64,000 nt of DNA. It comes from Ciona intestinalis (taxonomy: Eukaryota; Chordata; Ascidiacea; Phlebobranchia; Cionidae). Position numbers and translations under genes: made by a program. Every line of letters begins with the position of its first letter. The first letter of the stretch is position 1. Below are positions 39,917 through 64,000 of the stretch, piece after piece. Below the pieces are notes generated by a model. That model made no database searches, was not told the DNA's origin, and was given only the letters and a program-made list of their open reading frames with translations. Location: the NCBI RefSeq assembly GCF_000224145.3, contig NC_020171.2, positions 1,557,008-1,621,007 on the forward strand, in the 5' to 3' direction.

Positions 39917-42900
39917 ATGCAGTCTTCTGGTCTTTCTTCTATCTGGGACCAACTACAGATAAATGACTGGCTGCCTTCAAGTTTTCTGGTCGAGACAACT
40001 CTTCTAATATTGTTAATATATCTGATCACCCACTATGGTTTGCTATTCAGGGAGACTTACACTAAGTCGAGAAAAATTTCGGAAAGAGTTGGAGTTGACG
40101 AGAAGAACCGACACTGGTTCTTTGGACATTTGAAACATGTTAGTTGAGTATTAAATACTTTAAAGTGTTGTGGTTATATATCCCGTATTTCTGATCGTAA
40201 TATAGTAGGGTGGGGGAAGATGGGACATCTTTCATTCTATTTTCTCGACCTGTTTGGTAGTAAGCAAAAAACATTCAAAGAATTATAAAACTGTATTCTC
40301 ACCGTTGTTAACTGTTTAAAATGGTACCAATCTTACACCACAGTAATATACACATACTTTCCTTTGTTTTATTTCTAATGCTGTATTGATGTAGTATACA
40401 GTTATACACTGTCATAATCTGGGTCCCTAAATCTCATTTTTATATAGATAACAAACAATGAAGAAGGGTTACTGAAATTTGTTGAGCTCGCTAAGGCTTT
40501 TCCTCTCATGGTATCCCTTTGGTTGGGACCAGCGCTTACTACTGTTCAAACCTATCATCCTGATTCAACAACTGCTTTATTAAACAGTGGAGGTATATAT
40601 ATATATATATATATAGATGTATATGTCATTGTCTACAAATGGAAGTCATAGCAGAGGCGCCAAAAATATATCATAAAAAAAATATATATATCATAAAATA
40701 TATCATAGCAGAGGCGCCAAACTTGAGATGACAGACTGTAGTTGCCCAAATTAAGTGTCTCGCCCATCAAAACACATGCCCACAATGGTGGCGTAAAAAA
40801 TGAATGTTAATCAGTTACGAGGTGTTTAAAACAGAAACCTGGAATAAATGTTCTGAACTTCTGCCTATCCTGGAATATTCTGCACTGCATTGTTTAGTAA
40901 ATATTACAACAAATAAGTTAGATTTATTTTATAAGAATGTACATTAAACCAGTCTTGCATGATTAACTATCCTTGCGTTTTATGAAGTTTAGCTCCTTAA
41001 TATACCTTTTTGCATGACAATTACTTTTACATGTGTTTTAGTTTGTGTCTATAAACATAGTATAATGCAAACACATACAATATATACATATATATATATA
41101 TTAAACAGCCAGACTTCAGCAAAATAAACACATTTCTAAATGCTAACATGTTACAACATTACAAGTTAATAAATAATAAAATGTGTTTTAGTTTGTGTCT
41201 ATAAACATAGTATAATGTAAACACATACATATATATATATATTTGAGGTTTCTAGGCCACTCCGTATCAAATTAAACAGCATGTCCAAATGCTAACATAT
41301 ATCAACATTACAAGTTAATTAATAAATACGTTTCTTAAACAGCCCCGAAGAATGATCTTGGCTATCGTTTCATAAGAACATGGATAGGTGATGGCTTACT
41401 AACCAGTAAAGGGAAAAAATGGTTTCGTAATAGGAGACTATTAACACCTGCTTTCCACTACAAAGTTTTAAAACCGTAAGCAAACAAGGAAAATACTCTC
41501 TTTATATATAGTTTAGTGGTTTCCTTATGAACCATTTAAAAATGTTTGCTAGGCTTATTATGTAGTGTATACCATCCTTTAAAAAAGTATGAGAACCACT
41601 GAAACAGCTGCACCAAATTTAGTCGAATCTGTGTACTTATTATAAAAAGGTTGTGCACTATAAAATAGCAGCAATCATATAAGTAGGTTAACAAACATGT
41701 GAAAGTTTTATGACTGAAATATTTGATGTAATACATATTACATTACATTTGACTGCCATCACTGAACCCTTATGTACACAACTTTTTGTACATAAAGGCA
41801 AGATACCTCGTCATTCATATTTATACTGCTATGTAACCATTTTAATGCACACAGAGGTTTTAAATAAGAATAGTTAAGTCACGGCGAATGTACATAAACT
41901 CTTTGTACGGAGTGGCCTAGAAACCTAGTCACCCCATATCGACAATGCTATGTTTTAGGTACACAGAGGTATTTAATAAGAACAGCCTTGTCATGGTGAA
42001 TAAACTGAACAAACTTTGCGACCAGCCTGTTAATATTTACACACACGTGGGCCTTATGACTTTGGACACGATGTTACAATGTGCTATGACCTCTAAAACC
42101 AACTGTCAACACGTCACGTAAGTACATCATGGACAGATAGAGCCAATGTGACACTCATAGTTGTAAAACATTAGAAACCTCATTAATTAACGAGAAAATA
42201 TACTTTTGCTTGTTTGTATGAACACATAACAGCAGAATAAAACCTAAAAACTATTGTAGTTGCAAAACTAATAAACTAGGGTTTTAAAACATAATTATAA
42301 TGTTCAAGTTTTTTCATTTACATCATTTTTTTTTAATTTAATAAATTAGGTAAGAGCTTTGTAGGTTGTTGGTAATGTGGCCTTTTATTTTTTATTCAAG
42401 TGTTTTAAGTTTTAAAGACTGTTGTTTTCTGGGGGTGACATTGCAAAAATGAAGATGTACTTATAGTCGTAAAACAAACGGAAACTTCCTTAATTAATCT
42501 GTCAAATACTGTATACTTTGGCTCTGCTTGTTTACATAGACACAGACACCTAACCTAACAGCAGGGCAAAGGTCGTTTTATGTCTACAAGTGTGGAGCTA
42601 AAACATAGAATGTCCTTTCTATCTAAAGCTTTACTACATCACGCAAGGGAATCCTAATTTCACATTTAAAGACAAGTTAAAACAACCTATATAACCACAG
42701 TGATCACCCTTACCTACTGGCTGTGAAAGAGATATCAGATCTTATAATAGCAAGAGTAAGACAACCATTGCATTTCTTTGACTGGATGTACAATTTATCA
42801 GCTGCTGGGAAGAGAAATAAAGAAGTCACGAAAATTCTGCATGAACATACGGAAAAAGTAAATGCATTTATTTTTATTTCGTTACGACACGACAATCACC

Positions 42901-45900
42901 CAGTTTTATGAGCACCAGTTCATGGCTAGATTTTTCATAACAGTTAAAATTTAAGTGACATTTTTTTTATCAATTAGTTATATATATATATATATGTATA
43001 TTGTATAATAACATATATTGATTTGAAAATTCTTTTGTTTTAGATAATCAGTGAAAGAAAAGCAGTTCTGGCTAAAACTGCAAACATTGACCCTGAACCT
43101 TCTGATGTAGAAGGGTTCAGAAAAACGGAAGGAAAAACACTGGATTTTTTGGACATTTTGCTGCAGTGCAAGGTGACTTGAGAATCATTATTTTTTAAAG
43201 TAGTTTAGCTTCGAATTTGTTTGTATTTTTTGTAATGTATATCTGACAATTTAGACAGTCAATAAGAGAACATTCTGTGGAAGTTATTGTCATTAAATGT
43301 CCTGGCCAAAGACACACACACCTGAAATGGTAGCAGAGCCTTGAACCCATAACTTCGAGATTAAAAGCCGGCTTGCTAACTACTGTGTCATGGCACCAAA
43401 AATAGCAACATTTGTTTAGGGATCTCGTAACCAAACCCCAGAAGATCTTCTACGGACTTACAAAGTTATATTACAATATTTTTTAGGGTTATACCAGATT
43501 AGAATATATATTTTATACCAGATAAGCCATTAAAGAATAATTTATATTATGTTTGGTATCAGAAATAACAGAACAGTAAAATATTAGACATTCTTTTCAG
43601 ATCACAAAACAAACGCCCGAAGATCTCTTACAGGCTTATAATACAATGTATTACCAGATGAGCCAATAAAGATCAATTTACATTACGCCTTGTAGCAGAA
43701 TTAACAGAATAATACAATATTTGTTTAGGATGAAAATGGTGAAGGATTAAGCGACATTGAAATTCGTGATGAAGTCGACACTTTCTTGTTTGCGGGACAT
43801 GATACAACATCTAGCGGTAAATAACTCACTAAGTTTACAGTAGTAAATATAGAGATAACTCACTTCAAAATGAATTTAACCTAAAAGTCTTGGCAGGTGA
43901 AATCTTGGTGTAAATTAAACAAACATACATTTACGTCATAAATTTATGAAAATTAACATCCAGTGGTAAACGTAATTCAATTGCAACTAAACTTACCTTA
44001 ACTGAAACCTTGTTGTATGGCATACAAAATATTGGTGTGAATAAAAAAGGGTAATTTTAGCCAGAAATTCAAAAAATCTCATTTTTATATGAGTTTATTT
44101 TAAATATAAATTTATATTACAATAAGTCTTAAAGTGAGTGTTAATAAAACCTCAATTTGCAATTAAAATCATACGTTTTTATTGCCAAAGGTTTTTAGGC
44201 TTGTTACAAAACAAAGTATTTTACTCTAATACCGATTTAATTTTACCAGGAATAGCCTGGGCCATGTTTCATCTAGCAAAATATCCCCAATTTCAAACAA
44301 AATGTAGAGAAGAACTGAAAGAAGTGCTTGGAAACAAGGATGAAATAGAATGGTGTGTTGATTTAACTAACTTGGTAAATTGTTGAGATTAGCAGATTTA
44401 CATTTCATCAAAAATGGCATGTCTGAATACCTTATATAAAACTAGTCATATGTTTTCTGGTTTAAAACTAACTTAAACTGTATGCTAAACTGTTGTATTT
44501 AACAAGCTTTACACCTCATTCAGAATAACGTATCTAACTAACATTCTTATATAACAATAAGAATGTGTTTTCTGGTTAAAAATTAACATTTGTCATAAAT
44601 GCATGAAACTTATTTATCCTCTTTTTAGCACAAGTGTTTTGTTTTAAACACTTTGTGCGAGCTTACAAGTAATTTTCATACCATTTTTTATACATTTTTT
44701 TAAGGTTTTAAAGTACAAAAAAAAGAAACAAAAAATAAAAGAATGACAGTAGGCAGTAGCCAGTAGCATATATTTATTATAACTTAATGTATTAGTAATT
44801 CAAACTAATTTTTTATTAGGAGCGACCTACCTCAGCTTGTCTACTTAACCATGTTCCTAAAAGAGAGCATGAGGTTACGACCCCCTGTGTACGCAGTTGG
44901 AAGATATTTAGAACACCCAATAACCATCAAAGATAAAAACACAAAACGCGATACTGTGATTCCTGCCGGCACCAATGTATCAATGCATATCTTTACTTTG
45001 CATAGACACCCAGACTTTTGGGACGAGCCATCGGTATGTAATTTGTTAAAGTTATTAAACCTAGTAGTTAGAAGAAATTTGGTACTACGAAAATGTAACA
45101 GACAAAAAGTCTAATCAATTGTACAATAAAAGCAATATATTTCGCCAAAATGGCATCATCGGGCTCCTATTTAAATAAGGTAAAGACAGGAACCAATAAG
45201 CCTACATCCCAGGTCTCAGGTGTGTCTCATTGAAGACCTCACCCTCAGAATAGAATAGACTGGGACCAATAAGCCTGCATCCCAGGTCTCAGGTGCGTCT
45301 TACTAAAGACCTCACCCGTTTATAATAAAAAGAATGGCAAGCAGTAAATATATTTTTTATCATTTTCAGAAATTTGACCCTGAAAGGTTTACAAAGGAAA
45401 ACATAGCCAAACGCCCTGCATTCGCATACGTTCCATTCAGCGCTGGATCCAGGTAAAAATTTATTAAACAAAAACATTTTTTTGCCCGCCAAAAATTTAT
45501 CACCCACAAAGTAATTTGCATGGTAAATATGTGGGTACATGGTTTATGAAATAGAACACTGCTAAGTACTGATATAACAACTTTTGTTGCCCTGCTATGT
45601 CAAGATAACAAAGTTACGTTCTGATACATAGACTCATTTAACATTGAATCTAGCAAATTACATTATGCCGCGTATATAATTATTATAATAAAACTCTATT
45701 TTACGAGCCGTGCAGTAATATAGATTATGTTGGTTTAAATAACGAACTTATATTAACCCTACCCTAATGATGTGATGTCTCACTATACGGCAGGCGAAAC
45801 TTGGTATAAATAATAAAATTTACCTATTAACACAAGACCATTTTACTTATTACGGTATGCCTGGCAACAACAACAAAAAAACTAGTTTAATATTGCTTGA

Positions 45901-46943
45901 AAGTAACTAGAAAAGTGATTATTCGAAAATGCCTAACTTGTCACAGAAAGTAAGAATTGTCAAATTAAAACAATAAACAAATTAAAACAATGAAAATAAG
46001 GGTATTACTAGTTTACAAGTATCTTATTACTATTCAACTCAAAACAATATACACTTACAGTTACAAGCAAACGACAACTGTAGAGCAAAATTACACAACT
46101 ACAAACTATAGTACTCTGCTACTGCTAAAACAATCTGTTACAAAAAACATATTCACAACGAAAAGTAGAGTACAAATACACGACTACAAAACTAGTACCC
46201 TGCTACATAACTTCAAAAGTCTGTTGTCATTAAACATATTATTTACAACACACAACAATTTGGAATATTTCACATATTTGTATCTACACCACAAAGCAAT
46301 TCTTTACAATTGTAAAGCACAAAAACAAAATTAAAATACTTTATCACATTCTGTCACAATACAAGTAAAACTGACTTTTCCGAAAAAAACTTCGGTTTAT
46401 AAGAACAAGAAACAAAAACATTGGCTCACAAAAATATAAGTTTGACGCATGTATGAATAGAGACGTGCGTTATTGTTAATTTAAAGCGACAGAACGATTC
46501 GCGCGCGTTCTGTAATAGCATGTCTCTCGTCTCTGCGCTTGAATTAGTTTTCAGTCTTAAACCTACAAAAACAACGATCAGTAACCTGTATTTGACATCA
46601 CGCAGACTCAAAGTCACACTAAACTAAAGCTAAACGTTAGGCAACAACGAGAAATTGTAACTATTTTGGAAAGAAGTGCCATTTGCCATTGCGCTGCTAC
46701 AGATAAGACTTTTTGAAGGCACTGGACCTGGTAACCTACTATTCTAACTAATCTACCGTTTACAGAAACTGTATCGGGCAAAACTTTGCTATGAACGAAA
46801 TGAAGATCAGCTTGGCCCACGTGATACGTAACCTGCGTCTTTATATTGACGATGAAACGCCAGTCCCCAAAATGCAGCCGCGTCTTATTTTGCAAAGTTC
46901 TACCGGAATTTTCGTCAAGATTGAGAAACTGGAACGGCAGTAG
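39917..46943 (+). CDS. Cytochrome P450, CYP4-type, copy C
   Basis: Eleven exons: 39917-40138, 40448-40592, 41343-41475, 41959-42117, 42701-42857, 43044-43172, 43729-43816, 44250-44352, 44820-45033, 45370-45452, 46766-46943. They total 1611 nt, 536 aa plus TAG. Exon number and most intron phases equal copies A and B, but the protein is clearly diverged, so this is the older paralogue. Landmarks are an N-terminal membrane anchor ([18 protein letters not shown]), helix [16 protein letters not shown]-helix [10 protein letters not shown] (A337 onward), ExxR in KESMR (E394, R397), FDPERF, and the heme loop PFSAGSRNCIG with Cys480. The PFSAG form is common in CYP4. The CYP4 heme-ester Glu position is Ala (FAGHDTT). 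Predicted location is the ER membrane; the substrate is unknown. The poly(A) signal AATAAA at 47066-47071 fits. Confidence 0.93.
40200..40350. mobile_element. MITE copy, internally deleted
   Basis: Left end TAGTAGGGTGGGGGAAGATG is intact. The interior (TTCTCGACCTGTTTGGTAGT, ACTGTATTCTCACCGTTG) is followed by a shortened right end (ACCAATCTTACACCACAGTA). It lies in P450 copy C intron 1. Confidence 0.75.
41030..41345. repeat. Tandem duplication in P450 copy C intron 2
   Basis: TGTGTTTTAGTTTGTGTCTA plus TAAACATAGTATAATG is present at about 41036 and 41181, followed in each copy by a TA tract, a TTAAACAG acceptor-like site and TGCTAACAT. The second unit leads into the real acceptor of exon 3 at 41343. 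Confidence 0.75.
41246..41926. repeat. Perfect 21-bp inverted repeat bracketing P450 copy C exon 3
   Basis: AGGTTTCTAGGCCACTCCGT(A) at 41246-41266 and its exact reverse complement at 41906-41926 enclose about 640 bp containing the whole of exon 3. No direct target duplication was recognised. Why two exact copies flank an exon is unclear; it may be the ends of an unrecognised small element or two insertions of it. Confidence 0.8.
41849..41905 (+). pseudogene. Decayed duplicate of the start of P450 copy C exon 4
   Basis: ACACAGAGGTTTTAAATAAG followed by AATAGTTAAGTCACGGCGAA closely resembles the start of the real exon 4 (ACACAGAGGTATTTAATAAG, AACAGCCTTGTCATGGTGAA at 41961 onward). The copy has a frame-destroying TAA and no adjacent good acceptor, so it is a dead exon fragment about 110 bases upstream of the functional one. 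Confidence 0.7.
43255..43405 (-). mobile_element. SINE fragment, reverse orientation
   Basis: CCTGGCCAAAGACACACACA, AATGGTAGCAGAGCCTTGAA and TTGCTAACTACTGTGTCATG correspond to the reverse complement of the SINE 5' half (copy C intron 6). Confidence 0.65.
43485..43720. repeat. Dispersed repeat, two tandem copies
   Basis: Two copies with TATACCAGATAAGCC/TACCAGATGAGCC, TTTATATTATG/TTTACATTACG and GGTATCAGAAATAACAG/TGTAGCAGAATTAACAG lie directly before copy C exon 7. The family is shared with about 2530-2615 and 19885-20005. Confidence 0.6.
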
Positions 46944-48123
46944 AAATTTTGTAGCTTTGTTTCGCTGTATGTATGCGCTATTACTGCTTGGAATGGCTTA
47001 TTATTTGTAAAATAGTGCTACCTAGTACCTACTATATCTGTATAAATTTTCATTAATTTTTGCGCAATAAAACCAAAACTATGATTTTGCATACTAACTA
47101 CTCGTTGTCTCAACACATAGAACTGTTGTGGAGTTACTAGAAGGGGGTCTTTATACAACTATGAATGGTGTTTCATACACCCCATGCTCACTGTCAAGTT
47201 ATACCATCATACCATAAAAAAAAGGAAACTAGTTTTTAAATTTGTTTTTTTTACGACGCAAAAATAAGAAACAAACCAATGGTAGTACGAATGGGGTGCA
47301 CCAATGACTAAAAGCAAACCAAGTACCAAAAACAAGTAAATACAATCACACCTGCAACTCTGCAGGAAAAAAGCGATCAAGAAAAAACTAAACTAGTGTG
47401 CGATTTTCCGAAAAAAAATGGTTAAAGCACAGAAAATTGCGATCTGAAAAAAAACTAAATGAGTGCGCGATTTTTAACAAAAATGGGTAAACGCACAGAA
47501 AATTGCAACTATTATCATTAAGAATTTAAAAAGGTAACGAAAATACTACAGAACATTATGTTTGTATATGATTTGTAGAAAATAATAAAAGCACATCAGA
47601 AAGGTAAAGAATTAAAGAGTACCAGAATTAAGACAGAACCAAAAATGACAGAAGTGGAAAAAATCACTGAAAAGTTTTAATTTTACTGTGCAGAATTAAG
47701 ACACGATTTTACGGTTGTGGGAAAAACACAATTTAAATAATGTGAATAAAAAAGGGCCTGCCTTTTTGAAAGATAGGTAAATGTATACGTGTGCGAAAAG
47801 GGTACAAAAAATCGACCATTTAATTAAAAAATGTTTCAAGCCATCTATCTTAAATTGAACAACAAAGCATATTTTATATATTCATTAAAATGTTCAAAAT
47901 TTCAGAAGAAAATTCAAAAAACTTTGTACATATTAAAAATGAAATGATTTTTGTGATGGTACAATAAAATATTTACTGAAAAATATTTTGAGATGAATAA
48001 AATAACCTCAGTAAATCTTGATAATCTTTAAATGAATTTTTGTTTTACAATCATTTAGTTAAAATTTGACCATTACAAAAAAATAGATTCAACCAATAAA
48101 ATAATGCTCAAAAAAATGAAGCA
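46944..48123. other. Convergent spacer between P450 copy C and LATS
   Basis: Contains the 3' UTRs of two convergent genes. AATAAA at 47066-47071 serves the P450. A minisatellite scrap (GGTGTTTCATACACCCCATG) lies near 47168. Duplicated phrases near 47355-47510 (GTGCGATTTTCCGAAAAAAA and GTGCGCGATTTTTAACAAAA) form a small local repeat. No gene is seen, and no clear poly(A) signal for LATS could be chosen. Confidence 0.6.
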
Positions 48124-61388
<13,265 letters not shown>

Positions 61389-64000
61389 CTTTTACACCGC
61401 TCCAAACCTTCTTTTGTAAAATTATTCCAATTTCCAGAAGTGACTGTTATAGTCCGGTAGAATAATTTGATATATAGACGAATGTGACTGTCAGGGAGTT
61501 TTAACTAGTGAAGATCAAAGCCTTAGTACCTATATGCTTGTTAAAACAAAACAATTTAAATAAAAATGTTTTCGTAGATTATGTTAATCTGCCATATAAA
61601 CACTATAACTTATTACGGCTTTCAGTTCTGGTATATCTTTATATTATTCCGGCTTTACAGGCACTCTTGGTAAAAGATAACATCTGTACTTCCAAATAAA
61701 CAACATTTTGTTGACAAACAACGTAAAATTTAACATTCTATATCTATTCAGTTCTTGTACCCGTTTTCGGTATTTTTTACATTAACTGTAAAACAGCCCA
61801 CTACCAAATATGCAGTCGCTGCACTTTGCCTTTTGTTCATTAGCAAACCAATAATAAATCGAAAACTCGATTGTAAATAGCCATAAAACGACAACAAAGT
61901 AAAAACAAACACATAACGATTCAACGAAAGAATGCCAACAACGTTAGAAAACTCGCGAGCGCCGCAAGTAATCGAGCAAGTCGATAAAGATTCCGTCCGA
62001 CGACGCTTTCTAAAATCGTTTATCGCTCGAGAGTTGCAAAATAATTGACGCAATCAAATCATTTATATGCTTCGCTTGTTTATACTCAGTATCAAGTTAT
62101 GACCTAAATAGGTTGAACGGTGCTCTCGAGTAACATAATTTATAAAACAATATTTACGATAGTGGGATTTCCACAAAGTTTTAACTGGCGCAATTCGAGC
62201 TAATTTAATCCCGTTTAAATCGAACGATAGCGAGACCGTGCGACCGATTAGGCATTTAGAGCCCGTTCCGTGTTCTAAAACAACATGCTATTGTCTTTGG
62301 CATTTCGTTTGTTACGCAATAACAATGAACAATGAAAAACGCGCGAGGAATTTCAAGGGCGCTTTGACTATTGTCAACAGCCATTTATCACTGCCACTTT
62401 GGTGATATTTTTCTGGCATAAATAACACATTCTTTCTGGTGAACACATAAACACAATGTTATTTCAGTTACCACAAGCAATAAGCCGTACACTGTCTTAC
62501 TACGCCACATTATTTAGATTTTCTCGTGAAGTATTTTTGTTTACAGAAGATGTTTTGTTACAGCAATACCAGCAAAGCATTCGACTGCAAATGCATTTAA
62601 ACATACAGTAGGGTGGGGGAAGATGGAGCACCTTTTCATTCCATATTCTCGTCCCATTTGGTTGTAAACAAAGAATTATAAACCCGTATCCCCACGACTC
62701 CCATAAACCGTTTTTAATTGTGTAAAACACGACCAGGATACTTGGATATTGGGTGCTAAAGGTGTCCCATCCTCCCCACCCCACTATAGGCTATATAAAT
62801 TACAATTGAAAAATACTTACCTAACCATAATAATTGATCGGCTACTGCGTATGTCCTAACGACTCTAAACTAGCGTTGTTACTTGGTAGATTTAAAATAT
62901 GATTCGGAAATATGGGATATTATGTGCGAACGGTCTTACCCCACAGAACTACACCTCTTCTGAACATACATGGTCCAAAAGTGTTGTTTATGTATTGCGG
63001 CGGCGCCAGACTCTGTTCAAATTAACCTTCACTGAGAAACTGCCATCCATGACACTTGAAACACAATTGAATCTGTGTATGACATTCTGACACTGTACAT
63101 GTCTATTCAGCATATAGGTTCACCTGAGATCGAGTATTGTTCAATCTGTCTGGCTTGCTCGAAGAAAAGTCTCATATTACTATTGGCAAAGGTGCTCGGT
63201 TGAGAACACTGCTAATATTACTTCGAATGCTGGTGTAAGGTTACGATAGAACCAAAGCAATTGTAAGGCGCAGAGTTAATTTCTAATTACTCTATTACCG
63301 ACTAAAGATTCGGTGTTTTCTTTATATCAACAACGAGACACAATCTTGCTGAAAACAATCTAACCAACCACACGAAGTCTAGACTCTTTAACCCATACAT
63401 TCAAATCTGCCAATTACAAATGGTTTGCAGTATACAGACTTAATGTTGCATTAGACATTATGACATCAAAACAATAGCTTAAAAATCTGATATCCAATAA
63501 GACTTATACATACGAAACATAGTTTTACTCTTGTGAAAAAGTTTTTAATTGGGACCGCTTATTAAGTTAAGTTTCTTATTAAGTTAAGTTCGAATCAACT
63601 GAGCGTAAACTCATTCGCCTTTGGTAAAACATGAAACAACTGTATAACAAAAAGAGGACCTTTATAAAACAACAATTATTTAAACGGTAATAGCATACCA
63701 ACTAAGCTGTATAGCCTATCTCTAGAGAGGAACATCTGCTAGACTCCGTTGCACCACACGATGAGTAAAAATATCGGGAAAATATTTTCAGTGTTTTCCA
63801 AAGATTGCGAAACGTTCCCTTTCTAAAAACGCTTTCGTATTATGTAACCTGAGAGAAAAACACAATAACTGACATTTCATATCACACACCTACACCTGCT
63901 GGACAGTGGGTTTAAGTTACATATAGACATGATATTTAATACCTACAGTCTGGAACCTGTGCTTTTGAGCGACAAATATAAAACGAACTTTGACCTGGAA
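61389..64000. other. LATS 5' flank, no recognised gene
   Basis: Contains the presumed LATS promoter and 5' UTR (61389 to about 62300), with CG-containing stretches near 61950-62050 and 62210-62370 (GCTCGAGAGTTGC, AACGCGCGAGGAATTTC). A MITE is at 62608-62787. The rest, 62790-64000, is AT-rich and shows no exon I could support on either strand. Confidence 0.5.
62608..62787. mobile_element. MITE copy with clear inverted ends
   Basis: Ends AGTAGGGTGGGGGAAGATGG and TCCTCCCCACCCCACTATA with the complete interior (TTCTCGTCCCATTTGGTTGT, CCCGTATCCCCACGACTCCC, AAAACACGACCAGGATAC). TA lies at the outer edge, consistent with TA target preference. Confidence 0.88.

Noticed and set aside
45990..46334. 114-codon plus-strand frame in P450 copy C intron 10
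   Set aside because: Biased Thr/Tyr/Leu composition from AT-rich, ACA/CAAA-rich DNA; no flanking features; inside a well-supported intron.
61748..62053. 101-codon minus-strand frame upstream of LATS
   Set aside because: No family similarity, no good acceptor or donor joining it to LATS exon 1, and the LATS start codon has a convincing context without it.
62899..63090. 63-codon plus-strand frame at the right end
   Set aside because: No motif or splice evidence; typical chance length for this base composition.

Overview
The window is eukaryotic nuclear DNA, almost certainly from a tunicate of the genus Ciona (probably the C. intestinalis/robusta group). It is AT-rich. Its genes are compact, with many short exons and consensus GT-AG introns. 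The proteins are animal-specific (GDAP2, ANKRD29, LATS, CYP4-type P450s). The introns and spacers carry repeats of the kind known from Ciona: a tRNA-derived SINE and a MITE with ends like GTGGGGGAAGATGGGACAC. Species assignment is inference; no database search was possible. All gene models were built by hand from splice sites and reading-frame phase. Every complete model has a CDS length divisible by three.

Layout. (1) 1-4620: 5' part of a GDAP2 homologue on the minus strand, running off the left edge, with a GC-richer, CRE-containing presumptive promoter at about 4400-4620. (2) 4620-12950: gene-poor. It holds clustered MITEs, a full-length SINE and a ~5 kb satellite built from a 28-bp monomer nested in an ~840-bp higher-order unit. 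(3) 12954-16820: a 9-exon phytanoyl-CoA-dioxygenase-family gene (minus, 307 aa). (4) 18871-26537: an ANKRD29 homologue (plus, 8 coding exons, 294 aa). Its first intron holds a same-strand six-exon reading frame (20006-22165) that I cannot identify and that has one in-frame TAG. (5) 27566-46943: three tandem cytochrome P450 genes of CYP4 type (plus), each built on the same 11-exon plan. The first (546 aa) and third (536 aa) are complete; the middle one lacks exons 7-9 around an assembly gap. (6) 48124-61388: the Hippo-pathway kinase LATS (minus, 21 coding exons, about 1262 aa). Two of its kinase exons appear two to three times because overlapping contigs look to have been laid end to end. (7) 61389-64000: LATS 5' flank with one MITE and no recognised gene.

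The genes do not form an operon or pathway; this is an ordinary stretch of tunicate chromosome. The most informative points are the nested frame inside ANKRD29, the gene-conversion signature and local exon duplications in the P450 cluster, the unmerged LATS contigs, a minisatellite that seems to derive from the SINE tail, and the hierarchical satellite. I saw no convincing evidence of an undescribed multi-gene system.
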